Numbered from the stretch's first letter, positions 1 through 11,709 are shown. The stretch: DNA of 64,000 nucleotides from Lutraria lutraria (GCA_964023205.1 OZ026841.1:33804399-33868398), one strand, 5' to 3'. A program made the numbers and translations. The notes: generated from the sequence alone by a model not told the origin.

Positions 1-1245
1 ACTAATGTAACTGATCAGAGAATAAGCATCTATTACTGGTGGTACCATTTCCCTAAACACTATCGTAACAAAGTAACTGTGGTCACTCTAAATAAGAATA
101 TCCATATTGTTATCACAATTCTCTTAGCAAACCAAGAACTGAACCCCGGACCAGTAAAACCAAGGCGGCCTTGTGGTTCGTGTGGCAAAAACGGCATTTG
201 GAAATTCAAAGCCCTGAAGTGTGATATGTATGTAACACCAGTCATTGTACATAATGCGACACCGGATCGGCAATATACTACCGGTCATTGTGAAACAATA
301 ACATATGGTCAATTTACCAACGGCCGCTGCACAATGTAGCACGACGGGATTCAAAAATAAACATGTTACAATCCACTTAAGACATTTAGGTCAATTAAGA
401 AAGTCTTAGCGAAATGCTCTGATCGAGACTATTGACCCAGACATTATTATTGGTAATTTGACGTGATTTGATTCGTCTGTCTTATCATCTGAATACTTCG
501 ACCCTAACTACCCTGACTAAGTCCTGGTCTATAGAAATGACAGACCCCCAAACAAACAGGGCAGAAGTCATGGTGGTGTCTTACCAGCAATCTAAATATA
601 TATCATAACATCAAACTAACTGCGAATTCATGCATCTGGGTCGAAATATCAATACATGTAGTAGTAAATTAATAATTGGTTCATTATACAGAGCTCGCCC
701 TGATGCTTCTCTAAAATACATAAACGACTCCCCTAGTAGGATAAACCCAAATTCTATACATTTGTATCTATCATGACACAGGGTGGTGACTTCAACATAG
801 GAAATATCGACTGGCAATCCAACAGTGTACTTCCTGGTAAACCAAATAGTAAACAGCACCATGAACTTATGGACCTCATTGCAGACCATTCACTTACTCA
901 ATTGGTTGATAAACCAACTAGGCATGACAAAACACTGGACCTTTTATTAACTAACTATCCATCAATATTTGATGATATTGAAATCATCCCTCCTATTGGT
1001 GAAGCGGATCACGACATTATTCTTTTTTAAAATTAACACCTCACTAAGACGTTGTAAACCCACACCCCGCAAATCTTAAAATATTCTAAAGCTAATTGGG
1101 GAGCTAATTGAAGACCTCTATAATACTCATAATGAAATATTAAAAATACAACATTCCAAAAGTGTAGATGGTTGATGAAATATGTTTAAGGAAAATCTCA
1201 TTGGTTCCATTTCTAAAAATATCCCTTTGAAAATGAGAAAAAAAT
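1..1245 (+). pseudogene. Decayed non-LTR retrotransposon (LINE), N-terminal and endonuclease part
   Basis: The remnant reads in order: a hydrophobic stretch ending in a 2A-like NQELNPGP (106-153); a Cys-rich PHD-like start (C-G-S-C-G-K-N ... K-C-D-M, about 160-230); then, across several frameshifts, landmarks of the exonuclease/endonuclease/phosphatase domain. These are a DPDIII-like strand near 430-460, an SSEYFDPNYP-like segment near 487-515, GDFN (Asp codon 788-790) and A-D-H-D (1007-1015). After that, F-K-E-N-L-I and N-I-P-L-K near 1185-1235 match the linker that precedes reverse transcriptase in CR1/L2-like elements. No RT domain follows. In a live element the endonuclease nicks target DNA for target-primed reverse transcription. 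The order of motifs is strong evidence for a LINE; the exact clade is uncertain. Confidence 0.8.
106..153 (+). other. 2A-like (ribosome-skipping) motif at LINE N-terminus
   Basis: In the LINE reading frame the codons 130-153 give N-Q-E-L-N-P-G-P, preceded by an Ile/Leu-rich run. The canonical 2A signature is D-x-E-x-N-P-G-P, so the first Asp is Asn here while E, N, P, G and P remain. 2A peptides ahead of PHD/endonuclease regions are known in several non-LTR retrotransposon families. Whether this decayed copy could still cause skipping cannot be told. Confidence 0.65.
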
Positions 1246-1249
1246 ATTA

Positions 1250-2255
1250 ACATGATGTACAGGTGATTGTCATGATGAACCAATATATAAAGTTTGATGA
1301 TAGTAGACAGTAGCCTTTTGATTTAATAGGCAAGGTTAAAGTTTGGACAATGGAATATGTTTTCAAGTAATGTAGTACAGACAGGTACTGTTGAAGTCTT
1401 TAGATCCCTTATTCCTGTGTCCGTCCTTGTCCAAATCCTTCATCATTCAGACACAAAACCAATGTACATAGTTTTAAAACTTTTAATCATACACTTAATT
1501 AAATCACTAGTAAATTATCATGTTTTAGAATCAGCGTCAACAATTATATAATCTTCAGTATTACCAATAATACTGACAAATTCCTCGCGCCAGTTACCTC
1601 ACGCTTTACTCCTTTATCAGTCATGGAAAAGTATTTATGGAAATTGACGTTACAATGAAATGAACAAGTCAGGAACATTCTTATGACGTCACTATATCGT
1701 TAACACGTATATAGCATCCGACTTTCTGGACCATAATCCTGCTTTCCAACATTATGACATATTTTGATAAGTTTATCATATTTAGGCTTCAGGTAAAAAC
1801 ATAGCTGCGAGATTACTCTCATAGGTTTCACCCAAGACACTCTAGAACTAGGCCAGCAAACTGATGTTAATATTAGGCCTTTGACAAAGTAGATCATCAC
1901 AGGTAGATAGACAGCTCATACATCTTGGTATCGATGAAAAGATCACGTCCTAGATTCAATCCTTAAAGACATATCACAACAGCTTCTCGTAGAAATTAAA
2001 TGCTCATATAGATTACCATTTGGATAAGTTCAAGGGTACGTATTTCTGAAATATGTGGATCACTGGGCATGGAAATTGTGTCTTGCACATCTACACTTCA
2101 TAGTGATGACATATTTCAAGGATCAATGCAATTATCGTATTAACGTATAAGAAGGAAGTATAACCCCTTAAAACCAGACTGGTGAGAGTGCGGATATAGA
2201 GTATGCATAGTAATGTGTTATTATGTAAATCACGTTTTCCTGAATTTCTTGGAGG
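1250..2255. other. No gene seen; AT-rich unique-looking sequence
   Basis: I see no coding frame with recognisable motifs. The only explained part is a short piece near 2063-2122 that matches, inverted, the interior of the element at 30221-30493. Confidence 0.5.
2063..2122 (-). repeat. Fragment of the 'atacccccgc' dispersed element
   Basis: The words gggcatggaaattgtgtctt and cacttcatagtgatgacata are, on the opposite strand, near-identical to 30360-30405 inside the element at 30221-30493. Neither terminus is present, so this is an internal fragment. Confidence 0.65.
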
Positions 2256-2259
2256 TTAC

Positions 2260-3120
2260 GAGCTGAAGAATTCGATCGAGACAGGGTGGCTGCATTCTTC
2301 CAGATAAGACACTTTCAGGTGGAGGTTCTTTTGTGAAAGGTAATGAAGAGTCGAAGGAAACAATTACAGTCTTATTTGCTTATAGTGCTAGTGGAGTGGA
2401 GAGAATCTTCCGCCGCTTGTTATTGGTAAATTTGAAAATCCAAGGTGCTTCAAGAATATCGACAAGAAGAAACTTGAAGTTACCTATGCATCCAATAAGA
2501 AAGCGTGGATGAAAAGTTTTTTTAAGACCTGGTCCAATAACGTGAATTCAGACATGCGTCGTCAAGGGAAGTTTTTCTAATGCTTGACAATGCAACATCC
2601 CATGGAAAAGACAATGGTCATGATCTATCCAATGCATGTGTGAAGTTCCTTCCAGCTAATACAATCATCCAATTACAGTCACTTGACCAATGAATAATTA
2701 GAGTTTTCGCAGCTCATTACAGAAGACATTTATTTAAATCAGTCCAATGGATGATTGTGAAAGTGTTACTGAATTATGTAAGAAAGTAAGCTTACTTGAT
2801 GCAATAAATTGGACTGTGAAAGCATGGAACCAGGTCAAAGAAGATTCCATTGTCAAACGTTTTAAATAGATTAGTAGGATTTACTAGTAATTGTGGTGAA
2901 AGTAATGATGATATCCATGACAGTGATAATGATGATGATGTGCCTATAGCAGTAGCACATGAATTTAGATGTAGCAAACAATATTTTGCTGCAATTCACA
3001 AATATCTTCCTACCGAAGATTACACTGACGAATGGGAGGGAGATTAATATGGTTGAGAGTTTAAAGATGATAAGTCAGTTGATAGTGATAATAGAGAGTG
3101 ATGATGAAGTTTCCAAAACC
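2260..3120 (+). pseudogene. Tigger/pogo-type DDE transposase, fossil 1
   Basis: Three frames together read as a Tc1/mariner-superfamily pogo/Tigger transposase. Landmarks in order are: D-E-T-G region (2272-2285, with an extra base); LPDKTLSGGGSFVKGNEES; PLVIGKFENPRCF (about 2416-2455); ASNKKAWM; DMRRQGK; DNATSHGK (about 2585-2610); CVKFLPAN; SLDQ followed by a stop; then VSLLDAINWTVKAWNQVKED and an acidic C-terminal tail (2890-3045). The second and third catalytic Asp codons survive, but several stops and frameshifts make it dead. The N-terminal CENP-B-like DNA-binding domain is absent. In a live element this enzyme performs cut-and-paste transposition at TA sites. Confidence 0.85.
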
Positions 3121-3610
3121 ACTATCGTATTTTTTTCAATATCATTGAAAATAATACTATTTAAAGAACAGCTGTGTTTTCCCGCAGTCATATAATGCAC
3201 ACGGCATAAAATGACGTCACACGCTCTATATATTTCAAGCTTACAAAAGCAATATTCACAGCGAAATGAGTATTTTTAGAAGAAAAAGGGCTTGTTTCGT
3301 CAGTAATACTTGTATTTTTTATAGCAAAAAGCTAATGGGGCTTTAAATAGATATGCACTTATTTAAATGTTGTCATTACATGTTTTTTTTCTACATGAGT
3401 GATCAAGTTTCCTAAATAGTATTGGGTTCGAGCGGTTTCTCTTACGTAACTTGATTGCTATTAAACCCTGCACAGAAAACAAAAGGATACTATATTTTAT
3501 AAGCATATTCTTTCCATTTTTCCAGCAGTTCTACTCTTAATAAAAGTACGTCAGACTTTAACTGCTGAAGAGTCCAGACAGTCGTCTTCATGAAATAAAT
3601 CAGTACAAAA
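3121..3610. other. No gene seen
   Basis: AT-rich sequence downstream of the first pogo fossil. No terminal inverted repeat for that element is apparent here. Confidence 0.5.
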
Positions 3611-3611
3611 A

Positions 3612-3990
3612 TTAAACAAGAGGGCCACGATGGCCATATATCGCTCACAAGAAAAAGACCCTTCAAGACAAACATTTTTCTTTTTTTCTAGCTACATCTG
3701 AAATATCTAAGCTCTATGCATTGTATAGTTTCTGACAAAAATATTGTTTCCCTTTATATGCCCATGGTAGAGGTCCACTTGACAATGCTACACACCAAAT
3801 ATTCTAAGCTCTAGGCCCAGTCATGTTTATGTTTACAAATGTTAAACTTGACGTTATGTCCTCAGGTGAACAATTGCTCTATGATGAATCATTGACTAGC
3901 TGTTGTGTCTTTTTCCTCATGTGAACAATTGCTCTATACACCATGTCTTTATTAAATAAAGGACAATTTATGTACTGTTTTTGCATATAT
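3612..3990 (+). repeat. Dispersed repeat with 'caagagggccacgatggcc' start
   Basis: Begins with a G+C-richer segment around caagagggccacgatggcc and 'tatcgctcac', a combination I recognise as a common dispersed repeat of mollusc genomes. Later it carries two near-copies of 'gtgaacaattgctctat' at about 3867 and 3921. No coding frame. Family name and boundaries are not established. Confidence 0.4.
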
Positions 3991-4825
3991 TCCCACCCAT
4001 AACTTTAAAAGTACTTCATAATGGCGAGTATATGTTTGCATGACCAGATGGTGTGACGGAAATCAATGCAAGCACATGATGGCAAGTTCAGGCTTGACAA
4101 TGAGAGAGTGCTCACACCTAGATTCCCGACTGTATACAGTGAAGTTTCCTTCATTTGAAGAGATATCCTTTTATTTACTTGTATTTGTCTGTATGAGCAA
4201 ATAATATTTTAACACAATACTCAAGGTCTTTGGTCTGTCATGAAGATAGTCCTAGAATAGACTGTATACTTCTTTTAAGTTGGCAGATATGACACGTTTT
4301 CATCTATATAACTGGAACATGTAGATTGGAACCATGGAGATTACTGAATTGAGAAAAACATAATATCTTTGTTATATGTGGCGATCATATGATTGAAAAC
4401 TCAAGAAAGGTAAGCAAAGACGGTCCTTCTGTTAAACCTACAAGGGGAAAACAATATATTGTTGCATGACTTTAACCTTTAATGTAAGTGATAATTTTGA
4501 TACTCTACCTGGCCTTGTAGATACATTGTAATATACATGTATTATACATGATATTATACAACTTTAGTTGTTGCAGTTGATAACACAGATATTTATATTC
4601 GTATCATATATATACATTCACATGTACATTCTATACAATTTCAACATTTGAAAAAAGTTAGTAAATTTCTTTTGTTTCACACCTGTTTCTACTAAACATA
4701 CTGGTCCTCTGCACGCATAAGAAAGTTTACCATTTTTGTTGGTTTATTCCAGAGCATTTGTCGAGTATATTTGTATCTTTAGTTTAGTCGTAACACTAAC
4801 TTACTTCACTAACTGAGATATGTAA
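3991..4825. other. No gene seen
   Basis: AT-rich, with acatgtat-type low-complexity words near 4530-4630. Nothing recognisable on either strand. Confidence 0.45.
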
Positions 4826-4829
4826 GGGT

Positions 4830-5690
4830 TCTGTATAACACTCATTTCATCATTATTATCATCCATATCACTGACGATTTCATCTTGATCATCTTTAAGA
4901 ATATCATGCGCTGACCGATCTCACACATTCATGTTGCTGTCACAGATATTGAACTCATCATCAATTTTCATTAAATCCCTTGATGTCACAACCAAACAAA
5001 CCACTAGACATTATCAACACGATTAGAGGTATGTCATCATCTTATTTATCACAATTAACATTTTCCTCAACACTAAATTCAGAAACACTTTTCATTGGAC
5101 ACACCACAGGAACCACACGTATAAAACATTCTGAATCGTAATTTTACATCTCTCCATGTTCCAATGATCCAATATATTGCCTCTAGAATAGTAATGTCAC
5201 GTAAGATATGAGATCGTGTTTTCACAGTTTTGTCCATTTCAACAAGAACATATATATAACATAATATATAACCGACGGCTTAGAACTATACTTCAACTGC
5301 AATGTCTGGATTATCACAGCATCCGTCGTTTGTAGAAGTGATGTAGTATTTGCCAGGAAGAACTAAAGCTTGACCTTGTTAAGTTTGATGTTTGGATGCA
5401 CAGGATGTTATCAAGGAAAAGAAGGATCTTATGTGTTCTTATTTTACGGTCCAACTACTTCCAATATAGGTGCCAGCATCCAAGACTTGTAGTTGGCACA
5501 GTACCTGACGGGCAGCTTATCAGTTGATACAAACCAAAACAACGGGGTTCCCATGCCTTCCCAATCACAACTGGTTGCAGCTTTTCACCCGAAAAGTAAC
5601 AATAAACAATTAAGCAACTTAATTCATTCAATGCACATTCATAAATGACTTTCATTCTCATATCGTGGTGCACAAAGACTGACTGGCATA
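4830..5690 (-). pseudogene. Tigger/pogo-type DDE transposase, fossil 2
   Basis: Reading the minus strand from 5690 downward gives, across frameshifts: SGEKLQPVVIGKAWEPRCF (about 5600-5540); KLPVRYCANYKSWM (about 5520-5478); D-N near 5411; NIKLNKVKL; ANTTSLLQTTDAVIIQTL (about 5355-5300); EAIYWIIGTWRDVK (about 5185-5145); and an Asp-rich tail near 4930-4840. This order is the pogo/Tigger transposase core and C-terminus. The second and third Asp are visible. Residues differ widely from the copy at 2260-3120, so it belongs to another subfamily. It is inactive and lacks the N-terminal DNA-binding region. Confidence 0.82.
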
Positions 5691-5694
5691 TTGA

Positions 5695-6285
5695 TACTCA
5701 TCAGATATTCAATCGATATAATAACATAATTTTCATCATTCTAAATATCAAATCTATTTGTATTTCTGTATACAGCTCTACCTATTGACAATAGCCAGAA
5801 ATACATCTTGAATATTATCCCATCAACGTTCAGTGCGCTTAGCCCATTATATGGAGTTTTAAATGTACCCAGCCGCAATATGCGTTTTAATTTCCGAGTC
5901 ATTAGTGGGTCAATATGTTTTGGTCGTTATTCTCTGCAACTGTACCATGCCTAGATTTGGAGGTTTTAGAGCATCCACTGAAAACAGCCTAAATGTGACC
6001 CATCTCATTTTTTTAGACGACGAAAATTGCAGCTCAGTATATTTTAAAACTAAAATCACATTATTTTTACCCTACATATCAAGTTGTTTTTAGCACTTAA
6101 AATGTAAAAAAGTGTATTAATTAACTGAATCAGAGTCATCCAAGTGAGTTTAAACATATAAAACATCGTTACTATGAACGAATTCTATAAATTCGGGCTA
6201 GTAAAGTCTGTCTCTCAATCTACAAACATCTATTATCATATTTTCTACCTCTACATCGATACTTTGAAATACCTTTATATCGTAT
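5695..6285. other. No gene seen
   Basis: AT-rich sequence between the second pogo fossil and the first copy of the dispersed repeat at 6290. A 76-codon open frame at 5863-6093 has no recognisable motif. Confidence 0.45.
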
Positions 6286-6289
6286 CGTT

Positions 6290-6590
6290 GATATCGCAAT
6301 ATATGTATAATTGTAGTAGGTATTAAATACATGACAAAAGACAGAACGTGCAATTTTTAGAGTTGATTTAATGAATAGGAGTGATTCGGGAAGCACGTTT
6401 TTACCCGGAGTTCACTAAATGTGTTGATAGACAATGGTTCATCTATTGGGTTTTATAATACTGGCTTCTATAACGTTAAACATAGTAGTACTATATCATG
6501 TTTTCATAAATCGCAGTAACTCAAAAAGGATCGGAAGTGAACTTGCTGTTGTATACATGTAAGTGTGTGTGACACTTTCAATGCAATGTC
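6290..6590 (+). repeat. Dispersed repeat family R1, copy A
   Basis: Shares ordered words with 10320-10800 and 23905-24345: 'aaaagacagaacgtgc', 'gaagcacgttttta', 'gagttca..aaatgtgtt', 'atggttc', 'catgttttcataaat', 'gtgaac..gct'. It is in the same orientation as the other two but more diverged, and it lacks the foldback segment that follows copies B and C. Confidence 0.7.
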
Positions 6591-6599
6591 AGTTGCTGG

Positions 6600-7425
6600 A
6601 ACTCGTTTTTTGTATTTATTTCTTTTCAATATTTTACACATATGAAAAAAAAAAACAGAACATCGTCGCGAAACAACTATTACGTGTTATCTACAAATAC
6701 ATCTGTTACCTATAGATACTCATATTGAAGAGAAAAGAAATCAATTATTGCCAACATTTCCTAAATCTTTAAAAGAACCATACAAAATAACTTTGGCCCT
6801 TTTTCACCTTGACATTCATTTACCAGTTTGATGTATAAAAAAATAAAAGAAATACAATATTAGATTAAAAGTTTTGTTTGTAAACATTCCGACTTTTTAC
6901 ATGAGTGGCCTATTTTTAGTATTTAACCAAAAGAGATTGCTTCAATATAATGTCGGTTAAATACACATTTTTAAATAATACAGGAGTTTTTTTTATTCTA
7001 TATTGCTACTGATTGGAGTTTGACATTTAGTCGTACTGTGTTACCTTCTCCAGAATTAGCCACTGTTTATTTAGGGGAAAGCATAATATGGTCTTAGTGA
7101 ATGATGGACTTTATTTGGTGGTCATTTTGGTCTAAATGATCAATGGCTGTCTTAAATAATGTCTTAACCAGTAGGGAAGACTGTTTCTTTATAGTGTGTA
7201 TTGGTCTTGTTTAGAGCAAGAACGAATCATTTTGACGCTTATTGTTTCTCATAATAACTGAACTAAGAAAGCATCAGCATTATTACAACACATACCATTC
7301 AATTAGACTTTTATTACTAGCATTAAGCGTAGAGAAGATATGAATAATTCATCGTTTGTTCGAATTTAAAATATCATTAAATTTACACCTAACTAATTTG
7401 AGCCGAGAATGGAATTCTTATTCTG
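6600..7425. other. No gene seen
   Basis: AT-rich sequence with A-runs (about 6644) and T-runs. No frame with a recognisable product. Confidence 0.45.
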
Positions 7426-7428
7426 CAA

Positions 7429-9005
7429 TAACATCAGATAACATCGCCTGCAGTTAGCATCAGATAACATAACCTACATACAACATCAGATATCACCAAC
7501 TACAGACAACATTAGATAACATCAACTACAGTCAACATCAAATAACATCAACTACAGACAACATCAGATACTAGTAACAGTAATGTCGCGGAGTTCTCTC
7601 CAATATTTTATTTGTATCACGGGGAATGTGACATCAGATGACAGCAACAACAGACAACATCATATAGCATCATCTACAGACAACATAAGATAACATCATC
7701 TACAGACACCATATATAAGATAACATCAACTTCTGCAGTCTAGATCAAATAGCACCAGTCACCATCAGATAACATCACCTACTGTCAACATCAAATTACA
7801 TCCTCTACAAACGGCATAAGATAACACAACCAGAGTCAACATCAGATAGCATCAACTGCAGTCAACATCGGATAACATCATCTACAAACAACATACGATA
7901 ACATTACCCACAGACAACATAAGATGATATCAACTACAGACAACATCACTTAAAGACAACATCATATAACATCATCTACAGACAACATCATATAACATCA
8001 TCTACAGACAACTTCGGATAACATCATCTACAGACAACATCAGATAACATCATCTACAGACAACATCAGATAACATCATCTACAGACAACATCAGATAAC
8101 ATCATCTACAGACAACTTCGGATAACATCATCTACAGACAACATCAGATAACATCATCTACAGACAACATCAGATAACATCATCTACAGACAACATCAGA
8201 TAACATCATCTACAGACAACATCAGATAACATCATCTACAGACAACATCAGATAACATCATCTACAGACAACATCAGATAACATCATCTACAGACAACAT
8301 CAGATAACATCATCTACAGACAACTTCGGATAACATCATCTACAGACAACATCATATAACATCATCTACAGACAACATCAGATAACATCATCTACAGACA
8401 ACATCATATAACATCATCTACAGACAACATCATATAACATCATCTACAGACAACATCAGATAACATCATCTACAGACAACATCAGATAACATCATCTACA
8501 GACAACTTCGGATAACATCATCTACAGACAACATCATATAACATCATCTACAGACAACATCAGATAACATCATCTACAGACAACATCAGATAACGTCATC
8601 TACAGACAACATCAGATAACATCATCTACAGACAACATCAGATAACATCATCTACAGACGGATAACATCATCTACAGACAACTTCGGATAACATCATCTA
8701 CAGACAACATCAGATAACATCATCTACAGACAACATCAGATAACATCATCTACAGACAACATCATATAACATCATCTACAGACAACATCAGATAACATCA
8801 TCTACAGACAACATCGGATAACATCATCTACAGACAACATCAGATAACATCATCTACAGACAACATCAGATAACATCATCTACAGACAACTTCGGATAAC
8901 ACCATCTACAGACAACATCAGATAACATCATCTACAGACAACATCAGATAACATCATCTACAGACAACATCAGATAACATCATCTACAGACAAATTCGGA
9001 TAACA
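7429..9005. repeat. 26-bp tandem repeat array (about 60 copies)
   Basis: The unit combines 'acatcagataacatca' with 'tctacagaca'. The first 500 bp are degenerate and interrupted at about 7570-7640 by unrelated sequence. From about 7950 to 9000 the units are near-identical. A recurrent variant replaces 'acatcag' with 'acttcgg' (for example near 8012, 8112, 8324, 8509 and 8890). 26 is not a multiple of three, and no long frame is open across it, so it is non-coding. Confidence 0.95.
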
Positions 9006-9019
9006 TTACCTATACAGTC

Positions 9020-9340
9020 AACACCGAGGACTGTGTCAGGAGTCACCCGGTGTTCGAACACACAACCTTTTAATTAGTAGACCAACGCTCTGACCACTGA
9101 GCGTACCGAATCCTGGCCTTCTTGTTAATCTTGACATCAAATATTATATCCATCACATCTATTAAAAATTTCACATACGTTTAAATGTATAAAACATCAG
9201 TAAGTGGGTCAGATTAGGGACACCCAACCACCGCAATACAGTTATATAGTTTATAGATACGATGTAAGTATACCCGCGACCGTGTTCCAGTGGTTAGTGC
9301 GCTGGTAATCCGGGTAAGATACGAGGTTATACGCCTTATG
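9020..9340. mobile_element. Composite tRNA-like SINE, copy 1
   Basis: On the minus strand (about 9108 to 9041) is a tRNA-like module with an A-box-like 'gctcagtggtcagagcg' and a B-box-like 'gtgttcgaacacc'. On the plus strand at 9283-9335 is a second tRNA-like head, 'ccagtggttagtgcgctgg'. The two point away from each other and are joined by about 170 bp. The whole arrangement recurs at 31960-32275. RNA polymerase III promoters of this kind drive SINE transcription. Activity is not demonstrable. Confidence 0.65.
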
Positions 9341-9344
9341 TAAC

Positions 9345-10315
9345 TGTTAAATTGTTGAAATGAGTAAATAAATATTATTGATACAAGACTATAAATATTG
9401 GTCAGAACTAGAAAACAGACACACAAACGACTACAGGGTTTATATAAATGTACTTTATCAGCCCGTTATATAAGTAGATAGATCTCTTTATAGCAGTGCC
9501 CGTAATTGTGACACGTGCTTTAGCTTTATGCGTAGTTCGTACATGCTGAATGAGACTATAAATATGGGAGATAAAAAAATCTGTATTGTGGGTACTTTTA
9601 TGACGAGTTTTCTGACTGATATTACTACATACATCTGTTTTATAGCATTGTACGTTTCTTCTCACCATGTTTAGTACTTGGAATATAATATTCCAGCCAA
9701 ATACACTGATGTCTATACATTTTGTACTACGAAAAAATGTCGTCCTTAGCTTTTCAACCACGTTATGTGAGAAAACATGGGTCACTTGTCGTTGCATAGA
9801 TGAGACTGATGATAATACCAATTATTCAAATAAGTGTTATCATCAATTCTAATATAATATTTCACATATTTAGCGATGATATAGGATATCTATATAACAA
9901 TAGTAGGCCAAAGAAACGTAATCCGAGCATCGTTCACTAGTCTAGACCGCTGTATATACATGTACATATATAACACAAGGAGTGAACCTCTACACTATCA
10001 AGTTCTTTACATCAATTGCTGAATCAAGCAGTCATCTCATTCCCTATTTCAATCTTAGATAAAATATAAATAAACAAGCCACGCAACGTAAATAACATTC
10101 ACTTCCATTACTCCTTTCCAACCAAATCAGCTTAAATGAATGAGTACAAATTTGTTTCGGAATATTTTTAGCTTTACGATGCCAAATTGTTGTTTGGGAC
10201 ATAGAAATTATTTCAACACAATGAAAACTGAATTGTATATGTATGAAGAAGCAGAGAGATAGTTTTTTCATGTTTTCCTCTTATAACGATAAAATCGTTG
10301 TATGCGAGTTCGCCA
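9345..10315. other. No gene seen
   Basis: AT-rich. A 137-codon minus frame at 9408-9821 shows no motif and I do not consider it a gene. Confidence 0.45.
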
Positions 10316-10319
10316 TAAC

Positions 10320-10800
10320 GTTTATCTTCTGTACACCTTTGAAGGGCGACGGTCAAATCAAGTACTTTTTACAAATTATTATATTTACTTCCCTTCAATT
10401 GGACATCGTTTTATGTGGATAATGTCTACAGATTTGGTATGTGTGGATAATTTGATTAGGTGTATTCAAGGTATTAAAAACATAACAAAAGAAAGAATGT
10501 GCGATACTTTGAGTGATAAATGATGTTTGTTATTTTAATGAATACACAGAGATTCGTGAAGCACGTTTTTATCCGGAGTTCACGAAATGTGTTATAGTAG
10601 AAAATGGTTCGTATTCATAGAAAGGCTTCAGTGTAACAGTTAGTTATTGGTGTGTTTTGTTCAAATTGATTGCTATGACGTCAAACATACCATGTTTTCA
10701 TAAATTGTAGTATTTGTGTAACTAATAATAATAAAAAGCGACGAAATTGAACACGCTAGGTATGTGTGATATTTTCTCAATGCACAAAATTGAGAAAGAA
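10320..10800 (+). repeat. Dispersed repeat family R1, copy B
   Basis: Aligns by ordered words with copies A and C: 'aagggcgacggtcaa', 'acttcccttcaattgg', 'ggtattaaaaacataac', 'gaagcacgtttttatccgga', 'tgacgtcaaacatac', 'gaacacgctaggtatgtg'. It runs directly into the foldback element at 10808. Confidence 0.75.
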
Positions 10801-10807
10801 TCGTATC

Positions 10808-11372
10808 ACCACAGGTGGCTGTATCAGTGTTCGGGCCACACAAAAACAAAAATCCCGTCACTGAGCTTATATATACTATCAAGGTAAAAAGCCTACTATA
10901 TGTCTATATGCCAAACAATGTGGAACATTGCATCTCGTTGTTTCAGCATAAAAGATGTGCGCTGAACGAAAATTGCTACACATGTCATTCAAATAAACTA
11001 TAAGATATTCATTCCTATCGAAAATCTCATTCAATTACATCTAATAACTGTGAAACGGTAAAATTGTATTCCTTTCGTTATTTAACTTCGCTGCAAGCCA
11101 TTTTGAGTCAAGCGCGAGTGATGTATCAAGCTATCTGATTGGTCGGCATGAAATGAACAGTCTATTGTACACACATATCTGACCAATCAGATCGCTTGAT
11201 ACATGTGTAGCTATTTTCCTTCAGCGCACGTATTTCATGCTGAAACAACGAGTTGCGATGTTCCACATTGTTTGGCGTATAGACATATAGTAGGCTTTTC
11301 ACCTTGATAGTAATATATAAGCTCAGTGACGGGATTTTTTTGGTGATACAAAAAACCACCTGTGCGTATCAC
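10808..11372. mobile_element. Foldback element with about 165-bp inverted arms
   Basis: Left arm about 10810-10982 and right arm about 11206-11366 are reverse complements with scattered mismatches. Shared words include 'cacaggtggctgtatca', 'atcccgtcactgagctt', 'agcctactatatgtctat', 'aatgtggaacat' and 'cgttgtttcagcat'. The spacer holds an inner inverted pair, 'tatctgattggtc' and 'gaccaatcagat'. No coding capacity. This is a non-autonomous DNA element or foldback. Confidence 0.75.
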
Positions 11373-11389
11373 ACTGAAAATTACGTTTT

Positions 11390-11570
11390 GGGCAATTGCC
11401 CGGGCCCGTATTTATAATGCATCTTAATTATTTTCTCAAACTAGGTCTACCGTAGCTTAGCTATAGGAAAACATCTTATCACAAGTTAAATACTATTCTT
11501 AAACGGGCTTAAGATATTTTCAGCAAATACATTTCTTAATGTCTAATATGTACGTCTATGAATTAATTCA
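11390..11570. repeat. Probable dispersed repeat ('gggcccgtatttat')
   Basis: Starts with 'gggcccgtatttataatgca' and contains 'gcatcttaa' and 'gcttaagat'. I recall this as a frequent motif at mollusc DNA-element termini, but no matching second end is visible in this window. Confidence 0.35.
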
Positions 11571-11574
11571 GTCC

Positions 11575-11706
11575 ATCGTATTCACAGACGCTTGTTTAGA
11601 AAAAATTACCCCACCCACTACTAGTAGTTTAATGTATATTGGTAGTCATAAGAGCGAACGTGGTGGGTGGGGTAATTTTTTCTAAACAAGCGTCTGTGAT
11701 CGTATT
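11575..11706. mobile_element. 116-bp hAT-like MITE with perfect 8-bp target duplication
   Basis: The element is 11583-11698. Its first 36 bases (beginning cacagacgcttgtttag) and last 36 bases are perfect reverse complements. It is flanked by identical 8-bp copies of atcgtatt at 11575-11582 and 11699-11706. An 8-bp duplication is the hallmark of hAT-superfamily insertion, and the termini begin with CA. It is too short to encode a protein, so it would move only with a transposase supplied in trans. Perfect arms and duplication imply a young insertion. Confidence 0.9.
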
Positions 11707-11709
11707 GAT

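Noticed and set aside
7429..9005. CRISPR array
   Set aside because: No unique spacers; units are simple direct tandem copies in a eukaryotic context.
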